This document shows positions 1-8,469 of a stretch of 64,000 bases of DNA, in pieces. The translations under genes and the position numbers were made by a program. Numbering within the stretch: position 1 is the stretch's first letter; each line of letters starts with the position of its first letter. The DNA is taken from the NCBI GenBank assembly GCA_963724135.1, contig CAVRTA010000006.1, positions 992,001 through 1,056,000 of the forward strand, given 5' to 3'. Source of the stretch: DATLGB01 sp963724135. Lineage in GTDB: Bacteria; Actinomycetota; Thermoleophilia; Solirubrobacterales; Solirubrobacteraceae. Below the pieces are notes generated by a model, which ran no database searches, was not told the DNA's origin, and saw only the letters and a list, made by a program, of their open reading frames with translations.

Positions 1-56
1 AGGACGCGCGGCGCGCCGCCCGCGGCGGGCAGGTGATGGACGACGCCGACGTTCAC
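1..56 (-). CDS. GT4 glycosyltransferase, N-terminal fragment (runs off window)
   Basis: Reading the minus strand from a GTG at 56 gives about 18 residues before the window edge, beginning MNVGVVHHLPAAGGAPRV. A short beta strand followed by a Gly-rich turn (AAGGAPRV) is the usual N-terminus of GT4 (GT-B fold) sugar transferases, where the turn contacts the acceptor. The GTG overlaps the TGA of the upstream GT2 gene in a GTGA arrangement, so the two are probably translationally coupled. Only the first strand and loop are visible, so donor and acceptor cannot be inferred. Confidence 0.5.
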   Translation of the reverse strand, partial: MNVGVVHHLPAAGGAPRV

Positions 57-952
57 CGCCGGCGCCACAGCTCGTCGTAGGCCCGCGCCCGCGCCCCGCC
101 GGTGCGGCGGTCGGGCGGCAGGAGCCACTCGGCCCGCGCGGCCACGCGCGAAGCCAGCAGGGACCCGTCGATCGCCGCGCGGATCAGCAGGTCCGGAGTG
201 CCGCGGCGGCGCAGGTAGCGCCGCATCGAGGCCAGGAAGTGCGGCGAGGGCACCAGCGCTGCCTCGCCGCCGCCGCGCACGGCGTGGACGACCTCGGCGG
301 ACGGCACGACCTCCACGGCGAAGCCGGCGGCGCGCACGCGCTGCTGCCACTCGGTCTCCTCGAGGTAGAGGAAGAAGCCCTCGTCCAGTGGCCCCGCGGC
401 CGCGTAGGCGACCCGGCGCAGCGCCAGCGCGGCGCCGGTCACGTGTGCCACCCCGAGCCCGTCGCGCCAGCGCGCCGGCGGCACGCGATACGGATCCAGG
501 GCCGGCACCGCCATCGCCAGGTATCCCAGCGGCAGGCACAGGTCGAGCGTCAGCATCCCCAGTCCCGGGAAGCGGCGGTAGGCGCTCGGCTGCGGCGTGC
601 CGTCGGGGTAGACCAGCCGCGGCGCGGCCACACCGGCGGCGGGCCGGCGCTCCAGATGTGCGGCCAGCGTGCGCAGCGCGCCCGGACGCGGCTCGGTGTC
701 CGGGTTCAGCACGACCGCGAACGGCGCGGCGGTGGCCGCCATCCCGGCGTTGACCCCGGCGGCGAAGCCGTCGTTGACGGGCCGGTCGAGCACCTCGATC
801 CCCGCGCCGCGGATGCGCGCGACGGAGTCGTCCGGTGACGCGTTGTCGACGACGAGGACCTCGGCGGGCTCATCGCGGCGCGCCGCCTCGACGCAGCGGA
901 TCGTCAGCTCCGGCGTCCCGTGGTTGACCACGACGACGGCGAAGTCGGTCAT
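53..952 (-). CDS. GT2 family glycosyltransferase
   Basis: The 299-residue protein starts MTDFAVVVVNHGT and has the GT-A plan: nucleotide-binding strand, VVDNASPDDS loop, Gly-rich NDGFAAGVNAG segment, and NPDTEP as the metal/donor-binding acidic motif near residue 95. A later GFFLYLEETEW segment is the ED-type catalytic-base region typical of rhamnosyltransferase-like GT2 enzymes. No membrane segment is seen, so it should be a cytoplasmic or peripheral enzyme adding one sugar to a lipid-linked intermediate. The ATG at 952 was chosen over the longer upstream reading because it begins the conserved fold and lies 10 nt after a TAGAGT hexamer. It is divergent from the methyltransferase at 968 with only 15 bp between them. 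The exact sugar is unknown. Confidence 0.9.
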   Translation of the reverse strand: MTDFAVVVVNHGTPELTIRCVEAARRDEPAEVLVVDNASPDDSVARIRGAGIEVLDRPVNDGFAAGVNAGMAATAAPFAVVLNPDTEPRPGALRTLAAHLERRPAAGVAAPRLVYPDGTPQPSAYRRFPGLGMLTLDLCLPLGYLAMAVPALDPYRVPPARWRDGLGVAHVTGAALALRRVAYAAAGPLDEGFFLYLEETEWQQRVRAAGFAVEVVPSAEVVHAVRGGGEAALVPSPHFLASMRRYLRRRGTPDLLIRAAIDGSLLASRVAARAEWLLPPDRRTGGARARAYDELWRRR

Positions 953-967
953 AGGCTCGGCGACTCT
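953..967. promoter_or_regulatory. Divergent leaderless promoter pair
   Basis: Minus strand: TAGAGT (963-968) lies 10 nt before the ATG at 952. Plus strand: TAGGCT (952-957) lies 10 nt before the ATG at 968. Each -10-like hexamer overlaps the other gene's start codon region, leaving no room for a ribosome binding site. Both mRNAs are therefore probably leaderless. The start sites themselves are inferred. Confidence 0.5.
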
Positions 968-1900
968 ATGGCAGCGATCGCCGCCGTCCCCGTCCCGTCG
1001 TGCGCGGTCTGCGGCGCTGAGCCGAGCGAGACGCTGCACGACGGCCTCGCGGGCCGGTGGCGGCTGGTGCGCTGCACGGGCTGCGGCACGGCGCGGCTGA
1101 ACCCGCGGCCCGCCGACGACGAGATCCCCGCTCTCTACGGCGAGGGCTACTACACGCACGAGCCGCCGCGGACGGCGTCGCCGCCGCGGGCGCTGCGCGC
1201 CGGGCGCAACGCCCACCTCAACGCCAGGCTCGGTTATGCGCTGGAGCCCGCGTCGCCGGTGGGCAGGCTGGCCGGCCGGCTCGTCCCGCCGCTCGCGGCG
1301 ATGGCGGAGCGCAGCGTGCGGTCGCTGCCGCCCGGCGGCCGGCTGCTCGACGTCGGCTGCGGCAACGGGCTGTTCGTCGCCGAGGCCGGTCTGGCCGGCT
1401 GGGAGGCAAGCGGCATCGACCCCGACGCCGCGGCCGTGGCCGCCGGGCGCCACGCCGGCCTCGACCTGACCACGGAGTCGATCGCGGAGCGCGCGCAGCG
1501 CGAGCCCGCCGCGTTCGCGGCCGTCACGCTGTCGCACTCGATCGAGCACGTACCCGACCCGGTGGCCGTGCTGCGCGCCGCGCACGACCTGCTGCGCCCG
1601 GGCGGGCGCGTGTGGCTGGCGACGCCGAACCTCGGCGCGTGGGGGCACCGCCGCTTCGGCGCCCGCTGGCTGCACCTCGACCCCCCGCGGCACCTGGTGC
1701 TCTTCGACGCGCCCGCGCTCGCCACCGCGCTGGTGCGGGCCGGCTTCGGCGACGCCCGGGTTCTGCGCCCCTCCTCGCCCTCGCTGGTGACCATGCGCCG
1801 CAGCGGCGGCGGTCTGCTCGACGCGCTGCGCTCGGACCTGGGCGCGCAGCGCGACCCGGCGCGCGCCGAGGAGCTGCTGATGCTGGCGGTCAGGCCGTGA
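968..1900 (+). CDS. Class I SAM-dependent methyltransferase with N-terminal zinc-ribbon motif
   Basis: The protein has 310 residues. Two CxxC pairs near the N-terminus (CAVCG and CTGCG) form a likely zinc ribbon, as in sugar C-methyltransferases and related enzymes. The Rossmann motif I is LLDVGCGNGLF around residue 126, followed by an acidic residue in GIDPD; SHSIEHVPDP and LLRPGGRVW are the later class I motifs. It probably methylates a sugar or a glycan end in the cytoplasm. The ATG at 968 was preferred to an upstream ATG at 920 because the latter lies inside the divergent gene. Its stop overlaps the GTG of the next methyltransferase (GTGA), so the two are coupled. The substrate is not evident. 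Confidence 0.87.
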   Translation: MAAIAAVPVPSCAVCGAEPSETLHDGLAGRWRLVRCTGCGTARLNPRPADDEIPALYGEGYYTHEPPRTASPPRALRAGRNAHLNARLGYALEPASPVGRLAGRLVPPLAAMAERSVRSLPPGGRLLDVGCGNGLFVAEAGLAGWEASGIDPDAAAVAAGRHAGLDLTTESIAERAQREPAAFAAVTLSHSIEHVPDPVAVLRAAHDLLRPGGRVWLATPNLGAWGHRRFGARWLHLDPPRHLVLFDAPALATALVRAGFGDARVLRPSSPSLVTMRRSGGGLLDALRSDLGAQRDPARAEELLMLAVRP

Positions 1901-2703
1901 GCCTCTACCGCCGCGTCGTGGCGCACCCGCGGATCGCGCCGGTCAAGCCCGCGTGGCAGCGCGCGCGCCGGACCAGCGCGCCGCTGCGCTTCCTCGTGCA
2001 CGAGCTCGGCGGCGGCGCGCGCCTCGGCCGCTACACGGTGCGCGGGGCACCCGGTGCGCCGCTGGCGCTGCGCCACGGCACCCCCGACGCCGAGACGCTC
2101 GACCAGATCCTGCTCCAGGACGCGGTCGCTCCCCCCGCCCCGGTCGCGGCCCTGCTCGACGGCCTGGGACGACCGCCGGTGGTGATCGACCTGGGCGCCA
2201 ACATCGGGCACAGCGCCGCCTGGTTCTCGGCGCGGTGGCCGGGGGCGCGCGTCGTGTGCGTCGAGCCCGATCCGGACAACCTCGCCGTGCTGCGAGACGC
2301 GGCGGCGCGGTCCGGCGGCGCATGGGAGGTCGTGGCCGCCGCGGCGGCAGCGAGCGACGGGACGGTCGAGCTCTCGCCCGGTGGGTTCTCGATGGCGCAC
2401 GTCGTCGCGAGCGGCGGGACGCGCGTCCCGGCGGTCGACGCCTTCGCGCTGTGCGACCGCGAGCGGCCCGACCTGCTCAAGATCGACATCGAGGGCAGCG
2501 AGTGGGAGCTGCTCCGCGATGCGCGGCTGCCGGCGCTGGCGGCACGCACGGTGGCGCTGGAGATCCACCCGCGCGGCGCCGGGCCGGATCCGCCGGGCAC
2601 CGCCGCGGAGCGCCTGCTCGCCGCCGGTTTCGCCGTCGAGCGGGTCGCGTTCGTCCATGGCGCGGCGCCGGGGACCGGGATGCTCTGGGCGTGGCGCCGG
2701 TAG
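1897..2703 (+). CDS. FkbM family methyltransferase
   Basis: The 268-residue protein starts at a GTG overlapping the previous stop. It carries the FkbM signature: VVIDLGANIGHSAAWF as SAM-binding motif I, VVCVEPDPDN as motif II, and LLKIDIEGSEWELL, in which the D-IEG-E-E pattern is diagnostic of the family. FkbM proteins O-methylate hydroxyls, and in polysaccharide clusters usually cap or decorate sugars. The stop TAG at 2701-2703 is also the start of a TAGGTT hexamer that could drive the next transcript. The N-terminal 70 residues are basic and poorly conserved. The acceptor sugar is unknown. Confidence 0.88.
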   Translation: MSLYRRVVAHPRIAPVKPAWQRARRTSAPLRFLVHELGGGARLGRYTVRGAPGAPLALRHGTPDAETLDQILLQDAVAPPAPVAALLDGLGRPPVVIDLGANIGHSAAWFSARWPGARVVCVEPDPDNLAVLRDAAARSGGAWEVVAAAAAASDGTVELSPGGFSMAHVVASGGTRVPAVDAFALCDRERPDLLKIDIEGSEWELLRDARLPALAARTVALEIHPRGAGPDPPGTAAERLLAAGFAVERVAFVHGAAPGTGMLWAWRR

Positions 2704-2706
2704 GTT
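2701..2706 (+). promoter_or_regulatory. Putative -10 (TAGGTT) for the RNA-led gene at 2877
   Basis: TAGGTT overlaps the stop of the FkbM gene and is the same hexamer type seen before leaderless genes here. The next gene begins about 165 nt downstream, so this promoter would make a long leader containing the structured element at 2755-2839. Confidence 0.35.
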
Positions 2707-2754
2707 GCGCGCGTGGTTCTTCTCCCGGTCATGCGGCGGTTGTGCGGGGATGCC

Positions 2755-2839
2755 GGCGCCGGCTGGCAAGAACGCAGACCCGAAGGTGTGCCTCTGGCAC
2801 ATCGAGGGTTGAGGACACGGCCAGGCGGTGATCGGCGCC
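2755..2839 (+). promoter_or_regulatory. Candidate structured leader RNA, copy A
   Basis: The leader folds as one long interrupted hairpin. P1 pairs 2755-2761 with 2833-2839 (7 bp). P2 pairs 2763-2767 with 2820-2824 (CUGGC/GCCAG). An internal loop follows, with AAGAACGCAG on the 5' side and UGAGGACACG on the 3' side. Beyond it are a 4-bp stem (2778-2781/2806-2809) and an 8-bp terminal hairpin (2785-2792/2796-2803, loop UCU). Copy B at 45869-45951 keeps both internal-loop sequences and the 13-nt GCGGUGAUCGGCG, while its terminal stem has a different sequence but still pairs. A GC-rich inverted repeat near 2838-2862 sits just before the GGGAGAGGGA ribosome-binding region of the gene at 2877. It matches no riboswitch family I can recall. 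Confidence 0.55.
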
Positions 2840-2876
2840 CGGCACAACCGGCGGGTGGCCGGGAGAGGGACCACTG

Positions 2877-5225
2877 ATGTCGGTGGCCGGTGGCTGGCTC
2901 CTCGCGCCGATGGTGCTCGTGCTCCTGTGCACGGGAATCGGCCTGGCGCTCGAGGCTTTGGCGGGGACGCGCGTCCCGGGCCCGTTCCTGCCCGCGCTCG
3001 GGCTGGCCGGGCTGATCGTCCTCGCCGGCCTGACCACGATCGGCGAGTGGTCGGCCGAGTTCGCCCCCTGGGTGTGCCTGTTCGCCGCGCTCGCGGGCTT
3101 CGCGGCCGCCCGCCCGTGGCGTGACGAGCGGCTGCGCCGCGCGTTCCCGTGGGCGTTCGCGGCGGGCCTGGCCGGCTACGCGCTGGTCGCCGGGCCGTCT
3201 CTGCTCTCCGGCCAGGCGTCGATCGCGGGATACATCAAGCTCGACGACTCGGCGATCTGGCTGGGACTGATCGCGCACTTCATGGAGCACGGGCGCGACA
3301 TCTCGATGGTGCCGCCCTCGACGTTCCAGCTCGACCTCGTCAACTGGCTCGACCAGGGCTATCCGATCGGGACCTTCACCCCGGTCGGCGTCACCGCGAA
3401 GCTCACGGGCCAGGACTACGCGAACGTCTACCAGCCGACCATCGGCGTCTACGTGGCGCTGACGGCGCTCGGCCTGTACGGCTGCGCGCGCGAGCTCGTC
3501 CGCCGGGACTGGGCAGCGTGCGTCGCGGCCGTGGCCGGCGTCCAGGCGTCTCTCTTCTACGGCTACGCGGAGTGGGGCTCGATCAAGGAGATCGCCGCGG
3601 CGGCGCTGATCGTCGCGCTCGTCGGCCTCGCGACTTCACCCCCACCTTCCTGGCGCGTCGTCCTGCTTGCCGGTCTCGTGGCGGGAACGATCGTCAACGC
3701 GTACGGGATCGGCGGCATCCTGTGGTCGGCCGCCGGTCTCGCCGCCGGCGCGATCGTGGCGCTGGTGCGGCGCGAGGCGCTCGCCCGTGTCGCCGCGGCC
3801 TACGCCGGCGCGGGCGCCGTTCTCGCCGTCGCCGCGATCCCGGCGTGGGTCGTGCTCGAGCGCAACGCCGACCAGACGCAGCACGGCGCCCCGGTCGCGC
3901 AGGAGGACATCGGCAAGCTGTTCCAGCCGCTCGAGCTCCTCCAGGGCGCGGGGCTGTGGCCCGCCGGCGACTTCCGCATCCCGCCCGACCCGCGCTTCCC
4001 GGCGGTGTTCCTGGCGCTGCTCTGCCTGCTCGCCTGCGTCATCGGTGTCGCGCTCGCCATCCGCCGGCGCGCCTGGCTGCTGCCGTCGCTGGTCGGCGTG
4101 ACGGTGATCGCCGGTGCGGTCATCCTCGCGGTCGGCGCCCCCTGGATCGACGCGAAGGTGCTGGCGATCACGGCGCCGGCCCTGCTGACCGCGGGCGTCG
4201 CGGCGCTGCTCGCCGCGGAGGGTGAGTGGCGGTTCGTCGCCGGGCTCGGCGGCCTCATCCTCGCCGGTGGCTGCCTCGCGTCCTCGTGGCTCGTCGCGCG
4301 CGACGTCTACATCGCGCCCCGCGACGAGCTCGTCGAGCTGCGCGAGCTCGGCGAGCAGCTCGCGGGCGAGGGCCCGGCGCTCGTCCTCAACTACGAGGGC
4401 TACGGGACGCGTTACTACCTCGGCCCGGCCGAGAACGAGGGCATCAGCGAGCTGCGCTACAACACGATCCCCAGCCGCACGGGCGACCAGTTCCCGAACT
4501 TCTCGACGGCCGAGATCGACGACGTCGAGCAGAAGGCGCTGTTCTCCTACCCCGTGATCATCCGGCGCACCACGCCGACCGGCAGTCGCCACCCGTCGGG
4601 CTATGCGCCGGTGCACGAGGGCCGCTTCTTCGAGGCCTGGCAGCGCGACGGGACGCCGCTGCCGACCAACCACGTCTCGCTCGGTACGGCCGACGAGCCC
4701 GGCGCCGCGCTCCCGTGCCCGCAGGCGCGCGCGGCCGCCGCCGGCAACCGGCGCCTGGTGGCCGCGCCGATCGTCAACCCCGTGCGCGTGGGGCTCGACA
4801 CGGCGGAGATGCCCGCGGACTGGCAGGTCGGCACCGACATCCGCCCGCGCTCGGACGGTCGCGCCACTGTCACCCTCGACGTGCCGCAGGCGGGGACGTG
4901 GCGGGTGTGGATCGCCGGCGCCGCGCTCGGCAAGCTCGAGGTCGGCCTCGACGACCAGGAGGTCGGCTCCGTGCGCCATCTGCTCGACGCGAGCGTGGGC
5001 TGGATGCGCTTCGGCGCGCGGCGCCTGGAGGCGGGCCGCCACACCGTCACCCTCGACTACGACCGCGGCTGGGGGGCGGGGCGCGGCTCTGCCGACAACC
5101 AGCTCCCGATCGGTCCCGTCGCGCTGTCGCTCGAAGAGCAGCCGCCGCTCGTGCGCGTGCCCGCCTCGCAGGCGCGCGAGCTGTGCGACGGGCGCACGTA
5201 CGACTGGGTCGAGGCCTTCCGCTGA
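2877..5225 (+). CDS. GT-C-like polytopic membrane glycosyltransferase with C-terminal beta-sandwich domain
   Basis: The 782-residue protein has a hydrophobic N-terminal part (about residues 1-480) with roughly ten to twelve membrane helices. A first extracytoplasmic loop contains YIKLDDSAIW, the paired-Asp arrangement expected of GT-C enzymes that use polyprenyl-phosphate sugars. A soluble part follows (about 485-640, YLGPAENEG region), then a beta-rich domain (about 665-755, TVTLDVPQAGTWRVW onward) resembling a carbohydrate-binding sandwich. It probably transfers or recognises sugars outside the membrane. The ATG at 2877 has a strong purine-rich ribosome binding site, GGGAGAGGGA. Its leader holds the structured RNA element. 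It is followed by a GT4 with a CTGA overlap. Exact family and donor are uncertain. Confidence 0.65.
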   Translation: MSVAGGWLLAPMVLVLLCTGIGLALEALAGTRVPGPFLPALGLAGLIVLAGLTTIGEWSAEFAPWVCLFAALAGFAAARPWRDERLRRAFPWAFAAGLAGYALVAGPSLLSGQASIAGYIKLDDSAIWLGLIAHFMEHGRDISMVPPSTFQLDLVNWLDQGYPIGTFTPVGVTAKLTGQDYANVYQPTIGVYVALTALGLYGCARELVRRDWAACVAAVAGVQASLFYGYAEWGSIKEIAAAALIVALVGLATSPPPSWRVVLLAGLVAGTIVNAYGIGGILWSAAGLAAGAIVALVRREALARVAAAYAGAGAVLAVAAIPAWVVLERNADQTQHGAPVAQEDIGKLFQPLELLQGAGLWPAGDFRIPPDPRFPAVFLALLCLLACVIGVALAIRRRAWLLPSLVGVTVIAGAVILAVGAPWIDAKVLAITAPALLTAGVAALLAAEGEWRFVAGLGGLILAGGCLASSWLVARDVYIAPRDELVELRELGEQLAGEGPALVLNYEGYGTRYYLGPAENEGISELRYNTIPSRTGDQFPNFSTAEIDDVEQKALFSYPVIIRRTTPTGSRHPSGYAPVHEGRFFEAWQRDGTPLPTNHVSLGTADEPGAALPCPQARAAAAGNRRLVAAPIVNPVRVGLDTAEMPADWQVGTDIRPRSDGRATVTLDVPQAGTWRVWIAGAALGKLEVGLDDQEVGSVRHLLDASVGWMRFGARRLEAGRHTVTLDYDRGWGAGRGSADNQLPIGPVALSLEEQPPLVRVPASQARELCDGRTYDWVEAFR

Positions 5226-6341
5226 ACGTCTGTGTCGTCTACGACTGCCTGTTCCCGCACACCATCGGCGGCGCCGAGCGCTGGTACCGCGAGCTGGCGC
5301 TGAGGCTCGCCGCCGACGGCCACGACGTCACCTACGTCACGTTGCGCCAGTGGGACGACGAGCCCGACCTGCCGGGTGTGCGCGTGATCGCGGCCGGCCC
5401 GCGCATGCGCCTGTACTCGGGCCCGGGCCAGCGGCGCATCCTCCCGCCTCTGGTCTTCGGCGCCGGCGTGCTGTGGCACGCGCTGCGACACGGCCGCCGC
5501 TATGACGTCGTCCACACGGCCTCGTTCCCCTACTTCTCGCTCCTGGCGCTGGCGCTGGCCCGGCCGCTCGGCCGCTATCGGCTTGTCGTCGACTGGCACG
5601 AGCTCTGGAGCCGCGAGTACTGGCGTCACTACCTCGGCCCGGTCGGCGGGCGCGTCGGCTGGCTCGTGCAGCGCCTGTGCCTGCGCGTGCGCCAGGACAC
5701 CTTCACGTGGGCGCGGATGACGGCGACGCGGCTGCGCGCGGCCGGCGCGCGCGGCGAGGTGACGGTGCTGGCGGGCGCCTACAGCGGGCCAGTGACCGCA
5801 TCCGCGCCGCTGCCCGCCGAACCGGTCGTCGTCTTCGCCGGCCGGCACATCCCCGAGAAGGGCGCGCCCGCCGCGGCGGCCGCCATCGCCGCCGCGCGCG
5901 AGCGCATGCCGGAGCTGCGCGGCGTGATCTTCGGCGAGGGACCGGACCCTCCGCCGCCGACGCCCGGGGTCGACGCGCCCGGCTTCGTCTCGCACGAGGA
6001 GCTCCAGACGCCAGCTCGCTCGCGCGCTGTGCCTGCTGCACCCGTCGCGGCGCGAGGGCTTCGGCATCGTCGTGGTGGAAGCGGCGGCGCTCGGTGTCCC
6101 GGCGATCGTCGTGGACCATCCCGACAACGCGGCCGTCGAGCTGGTCGAGGACGGCGTCAACGGGTTCGTCGTCGCCAGCGACGAGCCCGCGGTGCTGGCG
6201 GACGCGATCGTGCGCGTGCACGCGGCGGGGCCCGAGCTGCGGCGCTCGACGGCGGACTGGTTCGCGCGCACCGCGCCGCGCCTGTCGGTCGAGGCGTCGC
6301 TGGAGACCGTCGCGGCGACTTACGCGAGCGCGCGCTCGTAG
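5222..6341 (+). pseudogene. GT4 glycosyltransferase, broken by a one-base insertion
   Basis: The intact product would be about 372 residues. The N-terminal domain begins LNVCVVYDCLFPHTIGGAER, with the Gly-rich GG-ER acceptor loop. The C-terminal domain has VVFAGRHIPEKG and REGFGIVVVE, the E-x7-E donor-binding motif. The frame changes near 6014: removing one c from agacgccagctc restores HEELQTQLARALCLLHPSRREGFG. The only start fitting the conserved N-terminus is CTG at 5222, which overlaps the previous TGA (CTGA); it is either a rare start or a base error in ATGA/GTGA. The 3' end overlaps the convergent gene by 22 nt. One insertion in an otherwise conserved gene suggests a consensus error. Confidence 0.8.
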
Positions 6342-7411
6342 CTCGCGAGCGTCAGCTCGGCGGTCCGGCGCCAGGTGAACTGCTTCACGCGCTCGCGGCC
6401 ACGAGTGACCCACGGCTCGGCGTCGGCGAGCAGCTGCTCGATCGCGGCGGCGATCGCGCTGGGGTCGTCCGGATCGAACAGCAGCGCGGCATCGCCGGCG
6501 ACCTCGGGAAGCGACGCGCGGTCCGAGCACGCGACCGGGACGCCGCGCGCCATCGCCTCGAGCACCGGCAGGCCGAAGCCCTCGTAGAAGGAGGGGAACA
6601 CGAACGCAAGGCTCATCGCGAACAGCCCCTCGACGTCCGCCGCGCTGACCCAGCCGGGGAAGCGCGCGGCGACGCCGAGCCGCTCGGCGCGCTCGCGCAG
6701 CTCGGCCTCGTGCGACGTAGGGGCGCCGGGCAGGACGGCGAGCGGGCGCCGCTCGGCTGGGATCAGCGCGAGCGCGTCGAGCAGCCCGGCGAGGTTCTTG
6801 TGCGGGCGCAACGCCGACAGCGAGAGGACGACGGGCTGCCGGCGGCCGAGGTCATAGCGCCCACGCAGCTCTCTCTCGGGTGTCGGCTCGGTGCGCGCCG
6901 TCTGCCCGAGACCCGGCGGCGCGACGTCGATCCTGCCCGCGCGCACGCGCAGGCGTTCGACGAGGTCGCGCCGGGTGGACTCGGAGACGGTGACGATGCG
7001 GTGCGACCGGCGCGCGGCGAGCGGGACGAGCACGCGCATCCCCAGGCCGCGCAGGCCGAAGTGCGCGCCCGGCACCATCAGGTAGTTGAGGTCGTGGATC
7101 GTCGTCACCCGCGCGAACGGGCCGCGCGCCGGCGCCGTGGATGCGAGCGAATGCAGCACGTCGCAACCACGGGCGAGGCGGGGCAGCAGCAGCTGCTCGC
7201 CGCGCACCCACTGGACGCGCCGGCTGGCGGTGACCGGCACGACGCGGGTGGCGACGCCGAGGTCCTCGTCCGCGGCCTCACGGCCGACGAAGGCGGTGAA
7301 GTCGACGCCGGGCGCGGCGTCGCGCAGCGCGGGGATCAGCTCGCGCGCGTAGGTCTCGAGGCCGCCGTGGCCGCCGGGCGTGAGGAAGACCGCGTTGAGG
7401 CCGACCTTCAC
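6320..7411 (-). CDS. GT4 glycosyltransferase
   Basis: The 363-residue protein starts at GTG 7411, overlapping the upstream stop (GTGA). Features: MKVGLNAVFLTPGGHGGLETYAREL at the N-terminus with a Gly-rich acceptor loop, VTTIHDLNYL, VTVSESTRRDL, then the second Rossmann domain with LSLSALRPHKNL and YEGFGLPVLE (E-x7-E) at about residues 280-290. This is the mannosyltransferase/rhamnosyltransferase-like GT4 branch. It is a tandem paralogue of the gene just upstream (7408-8469) with the same domain spacing, so the two may add successive sugars. The C-terminus overlaps the convergent gene. Sugar specificity is unknown. Confidence 0.92.
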   Translation of the reverse strand: MKVGLNAVFLTPGGHGGLETYARELIPALRDAAPGVDFTAFVGREAADEDLGVATRVVPVTASRRVQWVRGEQLLLPRLARGCDVLHSLASTAPARGPFARVTTIHDLNYLMVPGAHFGLRGLGMRVLVPLAARRSHRIVTVSESTRRDLVERLRVRAGRIDVAPPGLGQTARTEPTPERELRGRYDLGRRQPVVLSLSALRPHKNLAGLLDALALIPAERRPLAVLPGAPTSHEAELRERAERLGVAARFPGWVSAADVEGLFAMSLAFVFPSFYEGFGLPVLEAMARGVPVACSDRASLPEVAGDAALLFDPDDPSAIAAAIEQLLADAEPWVTRGRERVKQFTWRRTAELTLASYERALA

Positions 7412-8469
7412 GGCACCACCCGCGCGTCGAGCGCGCGCCGATAGACGTCGAGCGTCGCCTCCGCGGTCCTCTCCCACGTGAGCTCCGCTGCGCGGGCGCG
7501 GCCGCGGGCGATCCACGGCTCGGGATCGTCGAGCAGCTCGCGCACGGCCTCCGCCACCGACTGCGCCGAGTGCGGATCGAACAGGCGCGCGGCACCGCCC
7601 GCGATCTCCGGCAGCGCCGAGGCATCGCTGCACGCGACCGGCACCCCGCGCTGCATCGCCTCGACGATCGGCAACCCGAAGCCCTCGTGCAGCGAGGGCA
7701 GCACGAACGCGGCGGCTCCGGCGTAGAGGCCCTCGAGCGTGGCGTCGTCGACGAAGCCGGTCAGGACGATGTCGACTCCCCGCTGCGTGGCGCGGTCCGC
7801 CAGCCGCTGGGAGTACTCCGACGGCTTGCCCACCAGCACGACCGCGGCCTCGAGCCCCGCGTCGATCAGCACCTCGAGGTTCTTGTGCGGCGTGATCTGC
7901 CCCACGCTGAGCACATACCGCTTCACAAAAGGGACGGACCCCTTTGTGAAGTGGGGTGGGTCGGAGACTCCGTGGTGGACGACGTCGATCTTGGCCGCGT
8001 CGAGGCCGAGGGTGGAGACGAGGTCGTCCTTGGCGTGCTGGCTGACGGCGATGACGCGGTCGGCGGTCGTGCCGCACAGCGGGGACAGCAGCCCGAACAT
8101 GCGGCGGGCGAGCGGGGTGGCCGCCTCGGGCTGGTGGCGCCAGGTGAGGTCGTGGATGGTCACGACCGTGGCCACCCCTGGGGCGATGACCGGCGCCGCG
8201 TAAGCGAGCCCGTGCACGACGTCGATGCCGCGGCGGCGAGCGTCGAGGCCGATCCAGGAGAGCTGCGCTGCCAGCCGCAGCGGGGAGCCCGTCGCGGGAA
8301 ACGGCAGGCGCACGCACTCGACGTCGAGCGCCGGCGCGTCGCGCGACACCCAGGCGGTCAGGCGCGTGTCGGGCGCGACCGACCGGATCGCCGCGATCAG
8401 CTCGCGCGCGTATGTCCCGCTTCCGCCGGAGTGCGGCTCCAGGAAGGACAGGTCGAGCCCGACATTCAC
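7408..8469 (-). CDS. GT4 glycosyltransferase with in-frame palindromic insert
   Basis: The 353-residue protein begins at GTG 8469 (GTGA overlap with the Wzx stop). N-terminal MNVGLDLSFLEPHSGGSGTYAREL, VVTIHDLTW and VIAVSQHAKDDL are followed by LSVGQITPHKNL and LHEGFGLPIVE (E-x7-E). Between the two Rossmann domains, residues 173-183 read FTKGSVPFVK and are encoded by a 31-bp near-palindrome (7921-7951). The paralogue next door has an unrelated linker there, so the insert lies in a tolerant position and probably does not affect catalysis. Cytoplasmic face of the membrane is expected. The sugar is not predictable. Confidence 0.92.
   Translation of the reverse strand: MNVGLDLSFLEPHSGGSGTYARELIAAIRSVAPDTRLTAWVSRDAPALDVECVRLPFPATGSPLRLAAQLSWIGLDARRRGIDVVHGLAYAAPVIAPGVATVVTIHDLTWRHQPEAATPLARRMFGLLSPLCGTTADRVIAVSQHAKDDLVSTLGLDAAKIDVVHHGVSDPPHFTKGSVPFVKRYVLSVGQITPHKNLEVLIDAGLEAAVVLVGKPSEYSQRLADRATQRGVDIVLTGFVDDATLEGLYAGAAAFVLPSLHEGFGLPIVEAMQRGVPVACSDASALPEIAGGAARLFDPHSAQSVAEAVRELLDDPEPWIARGRARAAELTWERTAEATLDVYRRALDARVVP
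7921..7951. repeat. 31-bp palindromic repeat inside a coding region
   Basis: The arms CTTCACAAA and TTTGTGAAG are perfect 9-bp complements; three further G-C pairs flank the centre, with two mismatched pairs. The element is much more A/T-rich at its ends than the surrounding DNA. It encodes FTKGSVPFVK on the gene strand and a very similar FTKGTDPFVK on the other strand, as expected of a mobile palindrome that keeps an open frame whichever way it inserts. Only one copy is in this window. Confidence 0.75.

Noticed and set aside
2755..2839. Possible c-di-GMP-I (GEMM) riboswitch
   Set aside because: The internal loop contains ACGCAG, like the GEMM GGACGCAAAGCC core, but the following AAAGCC, the A-rich 5' loop and the second hairpin with its tetraloop are absent in both copies.
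4226..7444. One very long open frame of 1072 codons
   Set aside because: It runs through the antisense or wrong frame of three different genes. Only the part from 5222 to the frame break encodes conserved protein.
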